61,794 nucleotides of DNA from positions 1-61,794 of the forward strand of contig CAJBYO010000048.1 in the NCBI GenBank assembly GCA_903959905.1, written 5' to 3'. Below, in pieces: positions 54,385 to 61,794 of this stretch. The stretch is from an uncultured Bacteroidales bacterium (GTDB taxonomy: Bacteria; Bacteroidota; Bacteroidia; Bacteroidales; FEN-979). How positions within the stretch are numbered: the first letter of the stretch is position 1; every line of letters begins with the position of its first letter. A model generated the notes under the pieces. That model had not been told where the DNA came from, ran no database searches, and saw only the letters and a program-made list of their open reading frames with translations. Both the position numbers and the translations under genes were made by a program.

Positions 54385-54415
54385 TTGACAACGTTTCAAT
54401 AATGTTGTATCTTGC
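54385..54415 (+). promoter_or_regulatory. Promoter of the two-gene membrane module
   Basis: TTG at 54385-54387, 20-nt spacer, TATCTTGC at 54408-54415 (one mismatch). ATG of the first gene at 54442. Confidence 0.7.
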
Positions 54416-54441
54416 GCCGCCAATTCCAACACGGCCAGTAT

Positions 54442-54906
54442 ATGAACACTAACTTCAGGCACTTCCACTGGATTCCACGAATTATCTGCATCCTGGCAAT
54501 TTTATTTGTCAGCCTGTTTTCACTGGATGCTTTTGAACCCGGGATGCCTCTGTGGCAGCAGATCGGTGGATTCTTCATGCATATGATCCCCGACTTTTTG
54601 CTGATGATTTTCCTTGCTGTTGCCTGGAAACGGGAGCTGATCGGCGGAATCATGTTTGTGATCATCGCCCTTGGATTACTGCCATTGGTTTTCATGATGA
54701 ACTACCAGATGAATCATTCAGTATGGATGAGCATGAGTGTGGTTCTTTTGATCAATTTCCCGTTTGTAGTGGTTGGAATACTTTTTATCGTGAGTCATTT
54801 TTTACAAAAAAAATTAAACAGACAACTCCATGAAAATAAAACTATACACCCTTTGCCTGATCCTGTTGTTCCTCACAGCCAAACTCCCGGGAACGGCAGC
54901 GAATGA
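54442..54906 (+). CDS. Small four-helix membrane protein
   Basis: Start MNTNFRHFHWIPRIICILAI; 154 residues with four predicted helices (IICILAILFVSLFSLDAF; FFMHMIPDFLLMIFLAVAW; LIGGIMFVIIALGLLPLVFM; VLLINFPFVVVGILFIVSHFL). The pattern resembles the small DUF7670-type membrane proteins, but I am not certain. Its last 77 nt overlap the next gene in another frame; the overlapping tail is hydrophilic and Pro-rich and may be dispensable. Confidence 0.75.
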   Translation: MNTNFRHFHWIPRIICILAILFVSLFSLDAFEPGMPLWQQIGGFFMHMIPDFLLMIFLAVAWKRELIGGIMFVIIALGLLPLVFMMNYQMNHSVWMSMSVVLLINFPFVVVGILFIVSHFLQKKLNRQLHENKTIHPLPDPVVPHSQTPGNGSE

Positions 54907-55966
54907 AACAACATCTGATACCCTGAACACGGAACAGCTCTTAAAACAGCTGGACTCAATCCGACAGAAATTGAAGGCTGCAGAAGCCAGCAAACCTAAA
55001 TCTCCCTGGCTCGTCTACCCCAAAGTCGTTTCAACCGGCTCCATGTTAAAAGCCAGGCCGGCGAACATGGCGGTGTTCAACGACTACATCTACCTTAAAC
55101 TTGATTCCCTGGTTGCACTTACAGCCCTTGCGGATTCCATCACGGGCGGACAAAAAGACACCATGGGTGATGTGATCCTTTACATCAACGGAAATGCCAT
55201 GCGTGACATTCCACTTATCGGCATTGACCAGGCAAAGCAGCAACTGATTTTCCATCTCGACCGCCATTCGACCTACCTGATGAAGTTTTATCCTGTATTT
55301 CCGTATCTCTGGTCAAAAGTACCAATGGCCATTACTGCCGGTTTCCGCAATGGCATGACAATTCCTGTTGACCGCGGCATGAAACCGCTGGAGTTAAAAT
55401 ATGTGAGCAGCTGGTCGATCGGGTTTTCGCTGCTGTTCGTGTTCGCTATTGCGGTACTTTTCATCGTATTGGCTGCGAAAACCAACCTGATCAGGATCGG
55501 CGACGATTCAAGTCCGTTCAGTCTTGCACTTACCCAGCTCTCATTCTGGTCAATCGTAGTAGCCTCCTCCTTCATTTACATCTGGATCGTCACTGATGAA
55601 ATGCCACCTATAACAGGTTCCACCCTGATCCTTATTTCGGTAAGTGCACTAACCACGGCCGGTTCACGACTGGTTGATGTGAGAACAAAGACCAAAAGCG
55701 ATGAAACCGCCCGCTCAGTGTCGTTCTTTGCAGATATCCTCCAGGACGAACTGGGATACAGCGTACACCGTGCCCAGATGTTCATGTGGACAGCCATTAT
55801 GGGAATCATCTTTGTAGCCAGCGTCATCAGGCTGCAACAGATCCCGCAGCTGGATGAAAGCCTGCTGGCCATGATGGGAATAAGTTCAGGTGCGTATGTG
55901 GGGTTGAAGACGATGGAGAATAAGAAGCCGGCGGAGGAGCCCGTGAGTGAGGAGGTGAGTAAGTGA
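54830..55966 (+). CDS. Unrecognised exported membrane protein
   Basis: 378 residues. Signal peptide 1-24 (TLCLILLFLTAKLPGTAA); a coiled-coil-like stretch 30-55 (LLKQLDSIRQKLKAAEASK); a beta-rich extracytoplasmic domain about 60-185; then 4-5 helices (SIGFSLLFVFAIAVLFIVLAA; FSLALTQLSFWSIVVASSFIYIWIV; TLILISVSALTTAGSRLV; AQMFMWTAIMGIIFVASVI). Between the last helices lies SFFADILQDELGYSVHRAQMFMW, which looks like a functional core. I do not recognise the family. It overlaps the preceding small membrane protein by 77 nt, so a two-component membrane unit is likely. Confidence 0.75.
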   Translation: MKIKLYTLCLILLFLTAKLPGTAANETTSDTLNTEQLLKQLDSIRQKLKAAEASKPKSPWLVYPKVVSTGSMLKARPANMAVFNDYIYLKLDSLVALTALADSITGGQKDTMGDVILYINGNAMRDIPLIGIDQAKQQLIFHLDRHSTYLMKFYPVFPYLWSKVPMAITAGFRNGMTIPVDRGMKPLELKYVSSWSIGFSLLFVFAIAVLFIVLAAKTNLIRIGDDSSPFSLALTQLSFWSIVVASSFIYIWIVTDEMPPITGSTLILISVSALTTAGSRLVDVRTKTKSDETARSVSFFADILQDELGYSVHRAQMFMWTAIMGIIFVASVIRLQQIPQLDESLLAMMGISSGAYVGLKTMENKKPAEEPVSEEVSK

Positions 55967-55976
55967 ACGGGTGAAT

Positions 55977-56012
55977 TTTGCTACTTTGCCATTTTGCTAC
56001 TTTGCCATTTAA
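55977..56012. repeat. Family L array (4 x 8 nt)
   Basis: ATTTTGCT, ACTTTGCC, ATTTTGCT, ACTTTGCC plus ATTT, between two convergent stop codons (55966 and 56020). Just before it, GTGAGTGA, GTGAGTAA, GTGAACGG, GTGAATTT form a decayed octamer run that already begins in the last codons of the upstream gene. Confidence 0.8.
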
Positions 56013-56019
56013 TACCGGC

Positions 56020-57915
56020 CTAAATCATTTTCCTCAGGCATTCTGCTATTCCCTCCGCATCAAACCCACACTCCCGATGCAGTTCGGCTACCGAGCCCTG
56101 CTCAATGAACTGGTCGGGAACACCAAGCCTGGTTACCTTTGCGCTGTAGCCATGGTCGGCCATGAATTCAAGCACGGCTGAGCCCATGCCACCCATGACG
56201 GATCCGTCTTCAACGGTGATGATCCTGGTGAATTTGCTGAAAACCTGGTGGAGCATTGTTTCATCCATGGGCTTCAGGAAGCGGAGGTTAAAATGGGCGG
56301 CTGAGAATCCGTCCTTCTCAAGTGTTTTGCAGGCTTCAACAGCATAATTGCCGACATGTCCGAGGGTGATGATGGCGGCATCTTTTCCATCGCGAACCAT
56401 CTGCCCCTTCCCGATTTCCATGGGAGCCAGCGGTGTTTTCCATTTTGTCATTACACCGCGCCCCTTGGGATACCTGATGGCAAACGGGCCGCTACCGGGC
56501 AACTGCGCCGTGAACATCATGTTACGCAGTTCCTCCTCGTTCATTGGAGAAGCAACAGTGAGGTTGGGAATGCACCTCAGGTATGCCAGGTCGTATGCAC
56601 CGTGATGGGTGGCGCCATCCTCCCCTACCAGTCCTCCGCGGTCAAGGCAGAGTACCACATGCAGTTTCTGCAGGGCAACATCGTGAATGACCTGATCATA
56701 ACCGCGCTGCATAAAGGTGGAGTAAATGTTGCAGAACGGGATATAACCCGACGCAGCCATCCCGGCACTGAAGGTTACTGCGTGCTGCTCGGCAATACCG
56801 ACATCAAAGGTACGGTCGGGCATCTTCGTCATCATGAGGTTCAGCGAACAACCTGAAGCCATCGCCGGCGTGATACCGACGATTTTCGGATTGGCCTCCG
56901 CCAGTTCAATGATGGTGCGGCCGAAAACAGTCTGGTATTTCGGGGCAAGGCCCTGGCATTTGTCCTCCTTGATGGTTCCGGTTTTCTTGTCAAACACACC
57001 CGGTGCATGATAAACGGTCTGATCCTGTTCAGCCTTCTGGAACCCTTTACCTTTAACAGTATGAATATGAAGCAGTTTCGGACCTTTGATGTCCCTCATG
57101 TCTTTCAGGAGTTTCACCAGCCGGATAACATCATTGCCATCCACAGGACCAAAGTACCTGAAGTTAAAGGCTTCAAACAGATTCCCGCTTTTAAGCAGGG
57201 TCGTTTTAACGGCATTGCCAAGCTGCTTGACGATGGCCCTTGAATTCTTTCCGTATTTGGTGCCTCCTCCCATGGCCAGCCAGATCTTGTCACGCACCTT
57301 GTTGTAAGTTTTTGAGGTGACGATATCTGCGAGGTAATCTTTGATGGCACCTACATTCTTGTCAATGGCGATCTGGTTGTCGTTCAGGATCACCATCAGG
57401 TTTGCATTGGAAACACCGGCATTGTTGAGTGCTTCCATGGCCATTCCGCCGGTCATGGCACCGTCGCCGATCACGGCGACATGGTGACGGTCGGTTTGCC
57501 CGGCAAGTTTGGCTGCAACCGCCATGCCCAGGGCTGCTGAAATGGAGGTTGACGAGTGCCCTACTCCAAATGCATCAAATTCACTCTCCGACATTTTGGG
57601 AAAACCGCTGATCCCCTTGTATGTGCGGATGGTTTCAAACCGGTCTTTACGTCCGGTGAGGATCTTGTGCGCATAGGCCTGATGGCCAACGTCCCAGATG
57701 ATCTTGTCAAACGGGGTATCATGTACGTAATGGAGGGCGACTGCAAGTTCCACAGCCCCAAGGCTTGCACCCAGGTGGCCGGGGTTGACAGACATCACCT
57801 CAATGATAAACTGTCGTATCTCTTCGCAAAGGGCCGGAAGCTCTTCAAGTTTGAGTTTCCTGAGATCAGCGGGAAGATTGACGCCCGATAACAAAGGTCC
57901 GGTAAGCGGAGTCAT
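56020..57915 (-). CDS. dxs: 1-deoxy-D-xylulose-5-phosphate synthase
   Basis: Start MTPLTGPLLSGVNLPADLRKL at 57915; 631 residues, normal length. Thiamine-diphosphate enzyme of the MEP isoprenoid pathway, condensing pyruvate with glyceraldehyde-3-P. Motifs: HLGASLGAVELAVALHYV, WDVGHQAYAHKILTGR, GVGHSSTSISAALGMA, GDGAMTGGMAMEALNNAG and NDNQIAI (TPP binding), GIAEQHAVTFSAGMA, CLDRGGLVGEDGATHHG. Starts 10 nt after the sufT-like gene and is probably in one operon with it, matching supply of Fe-S clusters to the Fe-S enzymes IspG/IspH of the same pathway (inference). Confidence 0.97.
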   Translation of the reverse strand: MTPLTGPLLSGVNLPADLRKLKLEELPALCEEIRQFIIEVMSVNPGHLGASLGAVELAVALHYVHDTPFDKIIWDVGHQAYAHKILTGRKDRFETIRTYKGISGFPKMSESEFDAFGVGHSSTSISAALGMAVAAKLAGQTDRHHVAVIGDGAMTGGMAMEALNNAGVSNANLMVILNDNQIAIDKNVGAIKDYLADIVTSKTYNKVRDKIWLAMGGGTKYGKNSRAIVKQLGNAVKTTLLKSGNLFEAFNFRYFGPVDGNDVIRLVKLLKDMRDIKGPKLLHIHTVKGKGFQKAEQDQTVYHAPGVFDKKTGTIKEDKCQGLAPKYQTVFGRTIIELAEANPKIVGITPAMASGCSLNLMMTKMPDRTFDVGIAEQHAVTFSAGMAASGYIPFCNIYSTFMQRGYDQVIHDVALQKLHVVLCLDRGGLVGEDGATHHGAYDLAYLRCIPNLTVASPMNEEELRNMMFTAQLPGSGPFAIRYPKGRGVMTKWKTPLAPMEIGKGQMVRDGKDAAIITLGHVGNYAVEACKTLEKDGFSAAHFNLRFLKPMDETMLHQVFSKFTRIITVEDGSVMGGMGSAVLEFMADHGYSAKVTRLGVPDQFIEQGSVAELHRECGFDAEGIAECLRKMI

Positions 57916-57925
57916 TCGCAGGTAT

Positions 57926-58258
57926 TTATAGTAGTCCCAGTTCCAGAAGGGCTGATTCCGACAGCATATCCTTATCCCAGGGGGGCTCAAATGTGAGTTC
58001 AACTTTAACTGTTCCAACACCTTCAACCATCTTGACAGTTTCCTGCACCTGCAGGGGCATATCTTCTGCCACCGGGCAGTTGGGACTGGTAAGGGTCATG
58101 AGAATGTATACATCACTGGTCTGTTCGTCAACCTGGAGGTTATAGATCAACCCCAGATCAAATATGTTGACAGGGATCTCCGGATCAAACACCGACCGGA
58201 GTGCTGCGATGATTTTCGCCTCAAAAGGGCTGTGGTGAATTGGGCTGGTGGGTTCCAC
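57926..58258 (-). CDS. SufT/MIP18-like Fe-S cluster assembly protein (DUF59)
   Basis: The TATCTTTG -7 box at 58278-58271 lies over the first codon of the longest frame, so I choose the GTG at 58258 (VEPTSPIHHSPFEAKI); 110 residues. DUF59 motifs: IIAALRSVFDPEIPVNIFDLGLIYNL, VYILMTLTSPNCPVAEDMPLQVQETV with the conserved Cys, and VELTFEPPWDKDMLSESALLELG. Acts in maturation of Fe-S proteins in the cytosol. No other suf genes are nearby. Confidence 0.92.
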   Translation of the reverse strand: MEPTSPIHHSPFEAKIIAALRSVFDPEIPVNIFDLGLIYNLQVDEQTSDVYILMTLTSPNCPVAEDMPLQVQETVKMVEGVGTVKVELTFEPPWDKDMLSESALLELGLL

Positions 58259-58270
58259 GGTATTTTTTTG

Positions 58271-58278
58271 CAAAGATA
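58271..58278 (-). promoter_or_regulatory. -7 box of the sufT-dxs unit
   Basis: TATCTTTG on the reverse strand, 12 nt before the GTG chosen as start, giving a leader of fewer than ten nt. Confidence 0.6.
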
Positions 58279-58330
58279 AGGAAAAGGTAACGGCAGATTT
58301 TTAAAAAGTTCTCGAGGATTTATGGGAAAA

Positions 58331-58450
58331 AGTTCTCGCAGATTTTCGCAGATTACGGCGCAGATTTGGGCAGATTATTATTTAAATGAAATTAATCTGA
58401 TTTTTATCTGCTATAATCTGCGTTTTAATCTGCGAAAATCTGCGAGAACT
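58331..58450. repeat. Inverted repeat of CGCAGATT words (25-nt arms)
   Basis: Left arm 58331-58355 (AGTTCTCGCAGATTTTCGCA and GATTA) is exactly complementary to 58426-58450; the 70-nt centre continues with further CAGATT / AATCTG words. It follows the stop of the reverse-strand 150-residue gene and can serve as its terminator. Confidence 0.9.
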
Positions 58451-58454
58451 CTTT

Positions 58455-58907
58455 TTATTTATCCAACGTGATCGGACTCGTCACATCGCAAATCGGCGGG
58501 CATGGGCTCAACTTTGCCGCATCGGTGCTGAAGACCGTATTTTTGATTGCATCATTCCCGTTTGCATCAACTCCGATGACAATACCAATCCTTTTTGCTG
58601 CATTATCTTTACCCATATAAATCCTGAAACCCGCCAGATCAGGGTTTTCCTTTGCAATGGCATTCATGGCATCAAGCTGGATTTTATCAATGGTAAATCC
58701 CTTCACCACGGTTGCAACCGGTGCTGCATCTGACAAGTATTTCAGGAGGTAGCTGTGTGCCATGTCCGTGGTAATCGGAGCGAGGCCTCCACCCGGCACC
58801 GGAGTTGCCGGGCCGCCGGAAAAAGAAAGTAATCCCACCACTGAAATGCCTGCTGCTATGCCGGTTATAAAACCTATCACCGTGTAGAAAAATTTATTTG
58901 TTTTCAT
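58455..58907 (-). CDS. Small signal-anchored protein of unknown function
   Basis: 150 residues. N-terminal membrane segment FFYTVIGFITGIAAGISVVGLLSFSGG, probably uncleaved, then a Pro/Gly linker and a soluble domain (SYLLKYLSDAAPVATVVKGFTIDKIQL, LAGFRIYMGKDNAAKRIGIVIGVDANGND) ending with LSPCPPICDV, where two Cys could form a disulfide. I do not recognise the family. It has a good promoter (TTG / TATCTTTG at 58952-58980). Confidence 0.7.
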   Translation of the reverse strand: MKTNKFFYTVIGFITGIAAGISVVGLLSFSGGPATPVPGGGLAPITTDMAHSYLLKYLSDAAPVATVVKGFTIDKIQLDAMNAIAKENPDLAGFRIYMGKDNAAKRIGIVIGVDANGNDAIKNTVFSTDAAKLSPCPPICDVTSPITLDK

Positions 58908-58951
58908 GTTAATTTATTTAGAATTATAATAAATAAATGATTAATTTTGCT

Positions 58952-58980
58952 CAAAGATAACACATTATGATCATTTCCAA
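58952..58980 (-). promoter_or_regulatory. Promoter of the small signal-anchored gene
   Basis: Reverse strand TTG at 58980-58978, 18-nt spacer, TATCTTTG at 58959-58952. A TAATTTTG on the + strand at 58942-58949 may be the -7 box of the divergent TPR gene. Confidence 0.65.
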
Positions 58981-59043
58981 ATAAATGTTTTTGCAATTGT
59001 GCCGATGGGAAGTCATGACAATAACATCAACCGGGTAAAAATA

Positions 59044-60882
59044 ATGAATATTATCTTAACGGTCCGTCATGTGCTTTTCCTGCTTTTTTTAATGTGTGGA
59101 ATGACATCAAGAGGCCAGTCAGATCCACCTTCAAGCGCACAGAAACTTCTGGCATCGTATCATGCTGCCACCAGCGACAGCATGAAGATCCTTGCCCTCT
59201 CGGAACTGGCCTATTTCCATCACGATTACCTGGGCGACGACCATTATGCCGACAGCATCAGCGAAATCGCCATCCAGGTTGCTGAAAAAAGCCATCGCCC
59301 AGAACTGCTTTTCCTGGCACTGAACTGTTACCTTGAATCCAATGACCTTCACGAGAATTACAGGAAAGCACTCGATTATGGACTGAAATCTGAGCAGTTA
59401 TCCTTTCCGTCGAAAGAACAGCAGATGATGTTCCGGTGTTACAAGAACCTGGCATCCGTTTACCTCTCGGGTTATGAATTTGACAAAGCACTGGAATACA
59501 GCTATAAACTGCTTTCAATTGCCGGCACTTCAGAAAACCCGGAGATGAAAACGGAGAGTTACCTTTTTATCGGGAGGAGCCTTGAGGGTAAAAATCAAAA
59601 GATTGAGGCCTTCAGGAATTACCTCAACGCAGCAAGTCTGTCGGAACGGTTAAAAAAGACCACCCTGCGCCGGGAATGCTATTCCAGGTTATCAGACTTT
59701 TACAATTTCAGCAAATTATACAGCAAGGCAACACATTACAAATTGCTTGAACGCGCCCTGATTGAAGGGAAAAAACCGGTTGACTCACTGGCCTGGATGT
59801 GGACAGAGTATGACCTGCAGGTGATTGACATCAATTCAAACAACAATCAACTGTATGAGATCAACATGCATGATATTCTCAGCTTTGCCATGCGCCATCA
59901 GAATGCCCGGCTGTTGAACTATGAAATCGCACTGGTCAGGACCCATTATATTGAAGCAGGTAAGGTTGGCCTGCTTCGCGAATTCTATGCGAAGAAATTA
60001 ACCGGGGAACTGAACAGGCTGGAATCTGAAAACCCCTCACTCTATTTCAGACTTAAAGCGCTGTTTTGTGAAGAGGGAAAAAGAGCTGATTCAGCATTGT
60101 ATTATTTCAACCTTGCGGAAAAGACCCTGCAATCAGATCCGAACATCATTCTGAAGTCGAATTTTTACAACAGGTTCGGGCAATTTCTGCTTCGAACCGG
60201 AAAGAAAGACGCCGCCATTGCAAAATTTTCAACCTCTTATGACCTTGCAAAATCTGCTTTTTACATTGAGTACATGATTGCAGCAGCCAGGAATCTCCAG
60301 GCAATTTATGCCGAAAAAGGCGATTACAAAAACGCATTCAATTATGCCCTCATGAACAAGGTCCTCAGCGACAGTCTGAATAACATTTCCAAAAAAGATC
60401 AACTGCTTATTATGGAAATTGACCATGAAACCAGGCAGAGGGATATTGTCGCGGAACAACAGAAACAATCAACCATCCGAAGGCATTACCTGCAATACAG
60501 CGCGATAACGGTAGGGATTCTCACCGTTTTTGTTATCCTGATCATGCTTGGCAGCTTCAAAGTGCCGGAATGGATCGTCAAAACGACAGGGTTTTTCTCG
60601 TTCATCTTCCTGTTTGAATTTATCATCCTGCTTGCCGACCAGCAGATTCATGAACTTACCCACGGGGAACCCTGGAAAGTCCTGCTTATCAAAATCGGCC
60701 TGATCGCAATCCTGCTCCCGCTGCATCACAGCATAGAGAAAAAAGTGATTACCTATTTGCTGAATCATCGGTTGCTGGATATTTCAAGGGTTTCGATAAG
60801 GCGGTGGGTGAAAAGGAGGACGGGTGGACAAGCGGACAAGCGGACAAGCGGACAGGCGGACAGGCGGACGAGTGAACAATAA
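59044..60882 (+). CDS. TPR membrane protein with repeat-encoded C-terminus
   Basis: Start MNIILTVRHVLFLLFLMCG at 59044; 612 residues. Signal peptide to about 26. TPR-type helices about 35-460 (YKNLASVYLSGYEFDKALEYSYKLL, NRFGQFLLRTGKKDAAIAKFSTSYDLA, RNLQAIYAEKGDYKNAFNYALM), a coiled segment (DHETRQRDIVAEQQKQSTIRR), then three helices about 482-580 (YSAITVGILTVFVILIMLGSF; FFSFIFLFEFIILLA; VLLIKIGLIAILLPLHH). This is the plan of TPR sensor proteins of Bacteroidota, but no kinase or LytTR domain follows. The last 20 residues (GGQADKRTSGQADRRTSEQ) are translated from a family A array. Confidence 0.82.
   Translation: MNIILTVRHVLFLLFLMCGMTSRGQSDPPSSAQKLLASYHAATSDSMKILALSELAYFHHDYLGDDHYADSISEIAIQVAEKSHRPELLFLALNCYLESNDLHENYRKALDYGLKSEQLSFPSKEQQMMFRCYKNLASVYLSGYEFDKALEYSYKLLSIAGTSENPEMKTESYLFIGRSLEGKNQKIEAFRNYLNAASLSERLKKTTLRRECYSRLSDFYNFSKLYSKATHYKLLERALIEGKKPVDSLAWMWTEYDLQVIDINSNNNQLYEINMHDILSFAMRHQNARLLNYEIALVRTHYIEAGKVGLLREFYAKKLTGELNRLESENPSLYFRLKALFCEEGKRADSALYYFNLAEKTLQSDPNIILKSNFYNRFGQFLLRTGKKDAAIAKFSTSYDLAKSAFYIEYMIAAARNLQAIYAEKGDYKNAFNYALMNKVLSDSLNNISKKDQLLIMEIDHETRQRDIVAEQQKQSTIRRHYLQYSAITVGILTVFVILIMLGSFKVPEWIVKTTGFFSFIFLFEFIILLADQQIHELTHGEPWKVLLIKIGLIAILLPLHHSIEKKVITYLLNHRLLDISRVSIRRWVKRRTGGQADKRTSGQADRRTSEQ
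60819..60874. repeat. Family A array inside a coding region (7 x 8 nt)
   Basis: GACGGGTG, GACAAGCG three times, GACAGGCG twice, GACGAGTG, in the last codons of the TPR membrane protein; the stop TAA follows 5 nt after the array. Confidence 0.95.
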
Positions 60883-60915
60883 TCATCAATCAAACAATCA
60901 CCAAAATTCAAATCA

Positions 60916-61560
60916 ATGAAAACAAAAATCGGAATTCTAGGTTCAGGCGTAGTGGCCCAGGTGCTTGGCACAGGGTTTCTGAAACATGGCTACGAAGTCA
61001 TGATGGGTACCCGGAACGCTTCAAAACTGGCCGAATGGCAGGCATCAAACAACGGTAAGGTTGGCAGTTTCAGCGAGGCTGCCGCGTTTGGCGACATTGT
61101 TGTGCTTGCAGTTAAAGGAACCATGGCACAATCAGCACTGCAGATGTCGGGAAAAGAAACCCTGGCTGGAAAAATTATTATTGACACCACGAACCCCATC
61201 GCCGATGCTGCGCCGGTCAACGGTGTACTGCAATATTACACCAGCCTTGCAGAATCACAGATGGAGCGGCTGCAGTCGGCATTTCCGGAGGCAAAGTTTG
61301 TTAAAGCTCTGAACAGTGTCGGAAACAACTTTATGATCAACCCCGATTTTGGCGGAATAAAACCAACCATGTTCATCTGTGGCAACGACGCTGAAGCCAA
61401 GAGCCAGGTGACCAAAATCCTTGACCAGTTCGGTTGGGAAACCGAAGATATGGGTGCCGTGGAGGCAGCCAGGGCCATTGAGCCGTTGTGCATCCTCTGG
61501 TGTATCCCGGGGTTTATAAGGAATGAGTGGGGGCATGCTTTTAAGTTGTTGAAAAAGTGA
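60916..61560 (+). CDS. NADPH-dependent F420-reductase-like oxidoreductase
   Basis: 214 residues. Rossmann start KIGILGSGVVAQVLGTGFLKHGYEVMMGTRN (GxGxxA/GxxLG and the NADP-selecting TRN), AAFGDIVVLAVKG, IIIDTTNPIA, KFVKALNSVGNNFMINP, PTMFICGNDAEAKSQVTKIL, and a C-terminal helical part. Member of the NADP oxidoreductase coenzyme-F420-dependent family; in bacteria without F420 the true partner is unknown. A family A array starts 3 nt after the stop. Confidence 0.9.
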   Translation: MKTKIGILGSGVVAQVLGTGFLKHGYEVMMGTRNASKLAEWQASNNGKVGSFSEAAAFGDIVVLAVKGTMAQSALQMSGKETLAGKIIIDTTNPIADAAPVNGVLQYYTSLAESQMERLQSAFPEAKFVKALNSVGNNFMINPDFGGIKPTMFICGNDAEAKSQVTKILDQFGWETEDMGAVEAARAIEPLCILWCIPGFIRNEWGHAFKLLKK

Positions 61561-61563
61561 GGG

Positions 61564-61611
61564 GACGAACGGACGAGCGGACGAGCGGACAGGCGGACAA
61601 ACGGACAGGCG
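61564..61611. repeat. Family A array (6 x 8 nt)
   Basis: GACGAACG, GACGAGCG twice, GACAGGCG, GACAAACG, GACAGGCG. Starts 3 nt after the stop of the oxidoreductase and reads outward in the GYGGACRR sense. Confidence 0.9.
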
Positions 61612-61638
61612 GATATGGTGGAACGAAAGCCATGCTGC

Positions 61639-61666
61639 CCTTAATACTTAATACTTAAAACTTGAG
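61639..61666. repeat. Family I array, short copy
   Basis: CCTTAAT, ACTTAAT, ACTTAAA, ACTTGAG: heptamers of the family seen at 42327-42370. Confidence 0.75.
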
Positions 61667-61794
61667 CCCACTCCGAAAAGTCGGACGGGCAATTTGGGTT
61701 AAATTGATTTATAATAATAGTTGTATATATTCATTTCCGACGTAGTTACAAACAAATGATTGTCAATAACTTGATTTGGTTTTATTGTTTTTTA
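61667..61794. other. Unassigned right edge
   Basis: No gene is visible. CACTCCGAAAAGTCGGAC with its short CCGA..TCGG pairing is followed by an AT-rich segment (TTGATTTATAATAATAG) that could be a promoter. It might be the end of an insertion sequence continuing beyond the window, but nothing here proves that. Confidence 0.3.

Overview
The window is chromosomal DNA from a member of the Bacteroidota, probably an uncultured Bacteroidales or Marinilabiliales-like lineage. The evidence is: several secreted proteins with type IX secretion (T9SS) C-terminal sorting domains; a gingipain-like C25 peptidase; a TonB receptor with a carboxypeptidase-D-like N-terminal domain; an Omp28 lipoprotein; a DUF6029 outer-membrane protein; BACON and Ig-like CHU_C-type modules; and promoters of the TTG-N18-20-TAnnTTTG type used in this phylum. 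I see no phage, plasmid, transposase, CRISPR, rRNA or tRNA gene.

Layout. 1-3424: three tandem reverse-strand surface or secreted proteins built from shared Ig-like modules. 3758-7283: rpmB, then a carboxypeptidase-D-like protein and its TonB-dependent receptor. 7355-15236: reverse-strand series of an M20 amidohydrolase, a TPR protein, rsmA, a TMTC-like TPR membrane protein and a fatty-acyl-AMP-ligase-like enzyme. 15559-20083: a huge C1A-type T9SS protein and a small cytochrome-like lipoprotein. 20170-23878: a biotin-dependent acyl-CoA carboxylase in three genes. 24550-28397: compact PBP4, DUF1295 protein, MsbA-like exporter. 28598-31272: lipoprotein/outer-membrane pair and an Rh-type ammonium channel. 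31594-34263: rbfA, a methyltransferase and a LolC/E permease. 34463-41414: C25 peptidase, the TlpA-DUF6029-Omp28 operon, manA. 41633-51776: LOG protein, P-loop kinase, M6 metalloprotease, dCMP-deaminase-like protein, TauE, amino-acid permease, two NAD(P)-binding proteins, DUF169. 51858-61560: T9SS beta-propeller protein, a two-gene membrane module, sufT-like gene plus dxs, a TPR membrane protein and an F420-type NADP oxidoreductase.

Most genes are ordinary housekeeping or surface genes. The remarkable part lies between them. Nearly every loosely spaced gene boundary carries one or more degenerate micro-arrays with a strict period of 7 or 8 nt (occasionally 9 or 11). I group them as families A (GYGGACRR), B (GTGACRS), D (GGTAAAAY), E (ATGACGA-like), F (GGCATYT-like), G (AGCTAAC), I (ACTTAAT), J (AATGYARAC), K/L (cGAAAC/gCAAAAT-like), plus an 11-mer and an AATGWRC family. 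Families A, B and D always have the same polarity when read outward from the nearest gene end. Arrays abut or overlap stop codons, extend one protein, enter one signal peptide, and sit on both sides of the methyltransferase that separates rbfA from the lolC/E gene. A separate palindromic family (GAGACGCAT..ATGCGTCTC) is inserted in frame inside rsmA. These repeats are the best candidate here for an undescribed genome-wide system.
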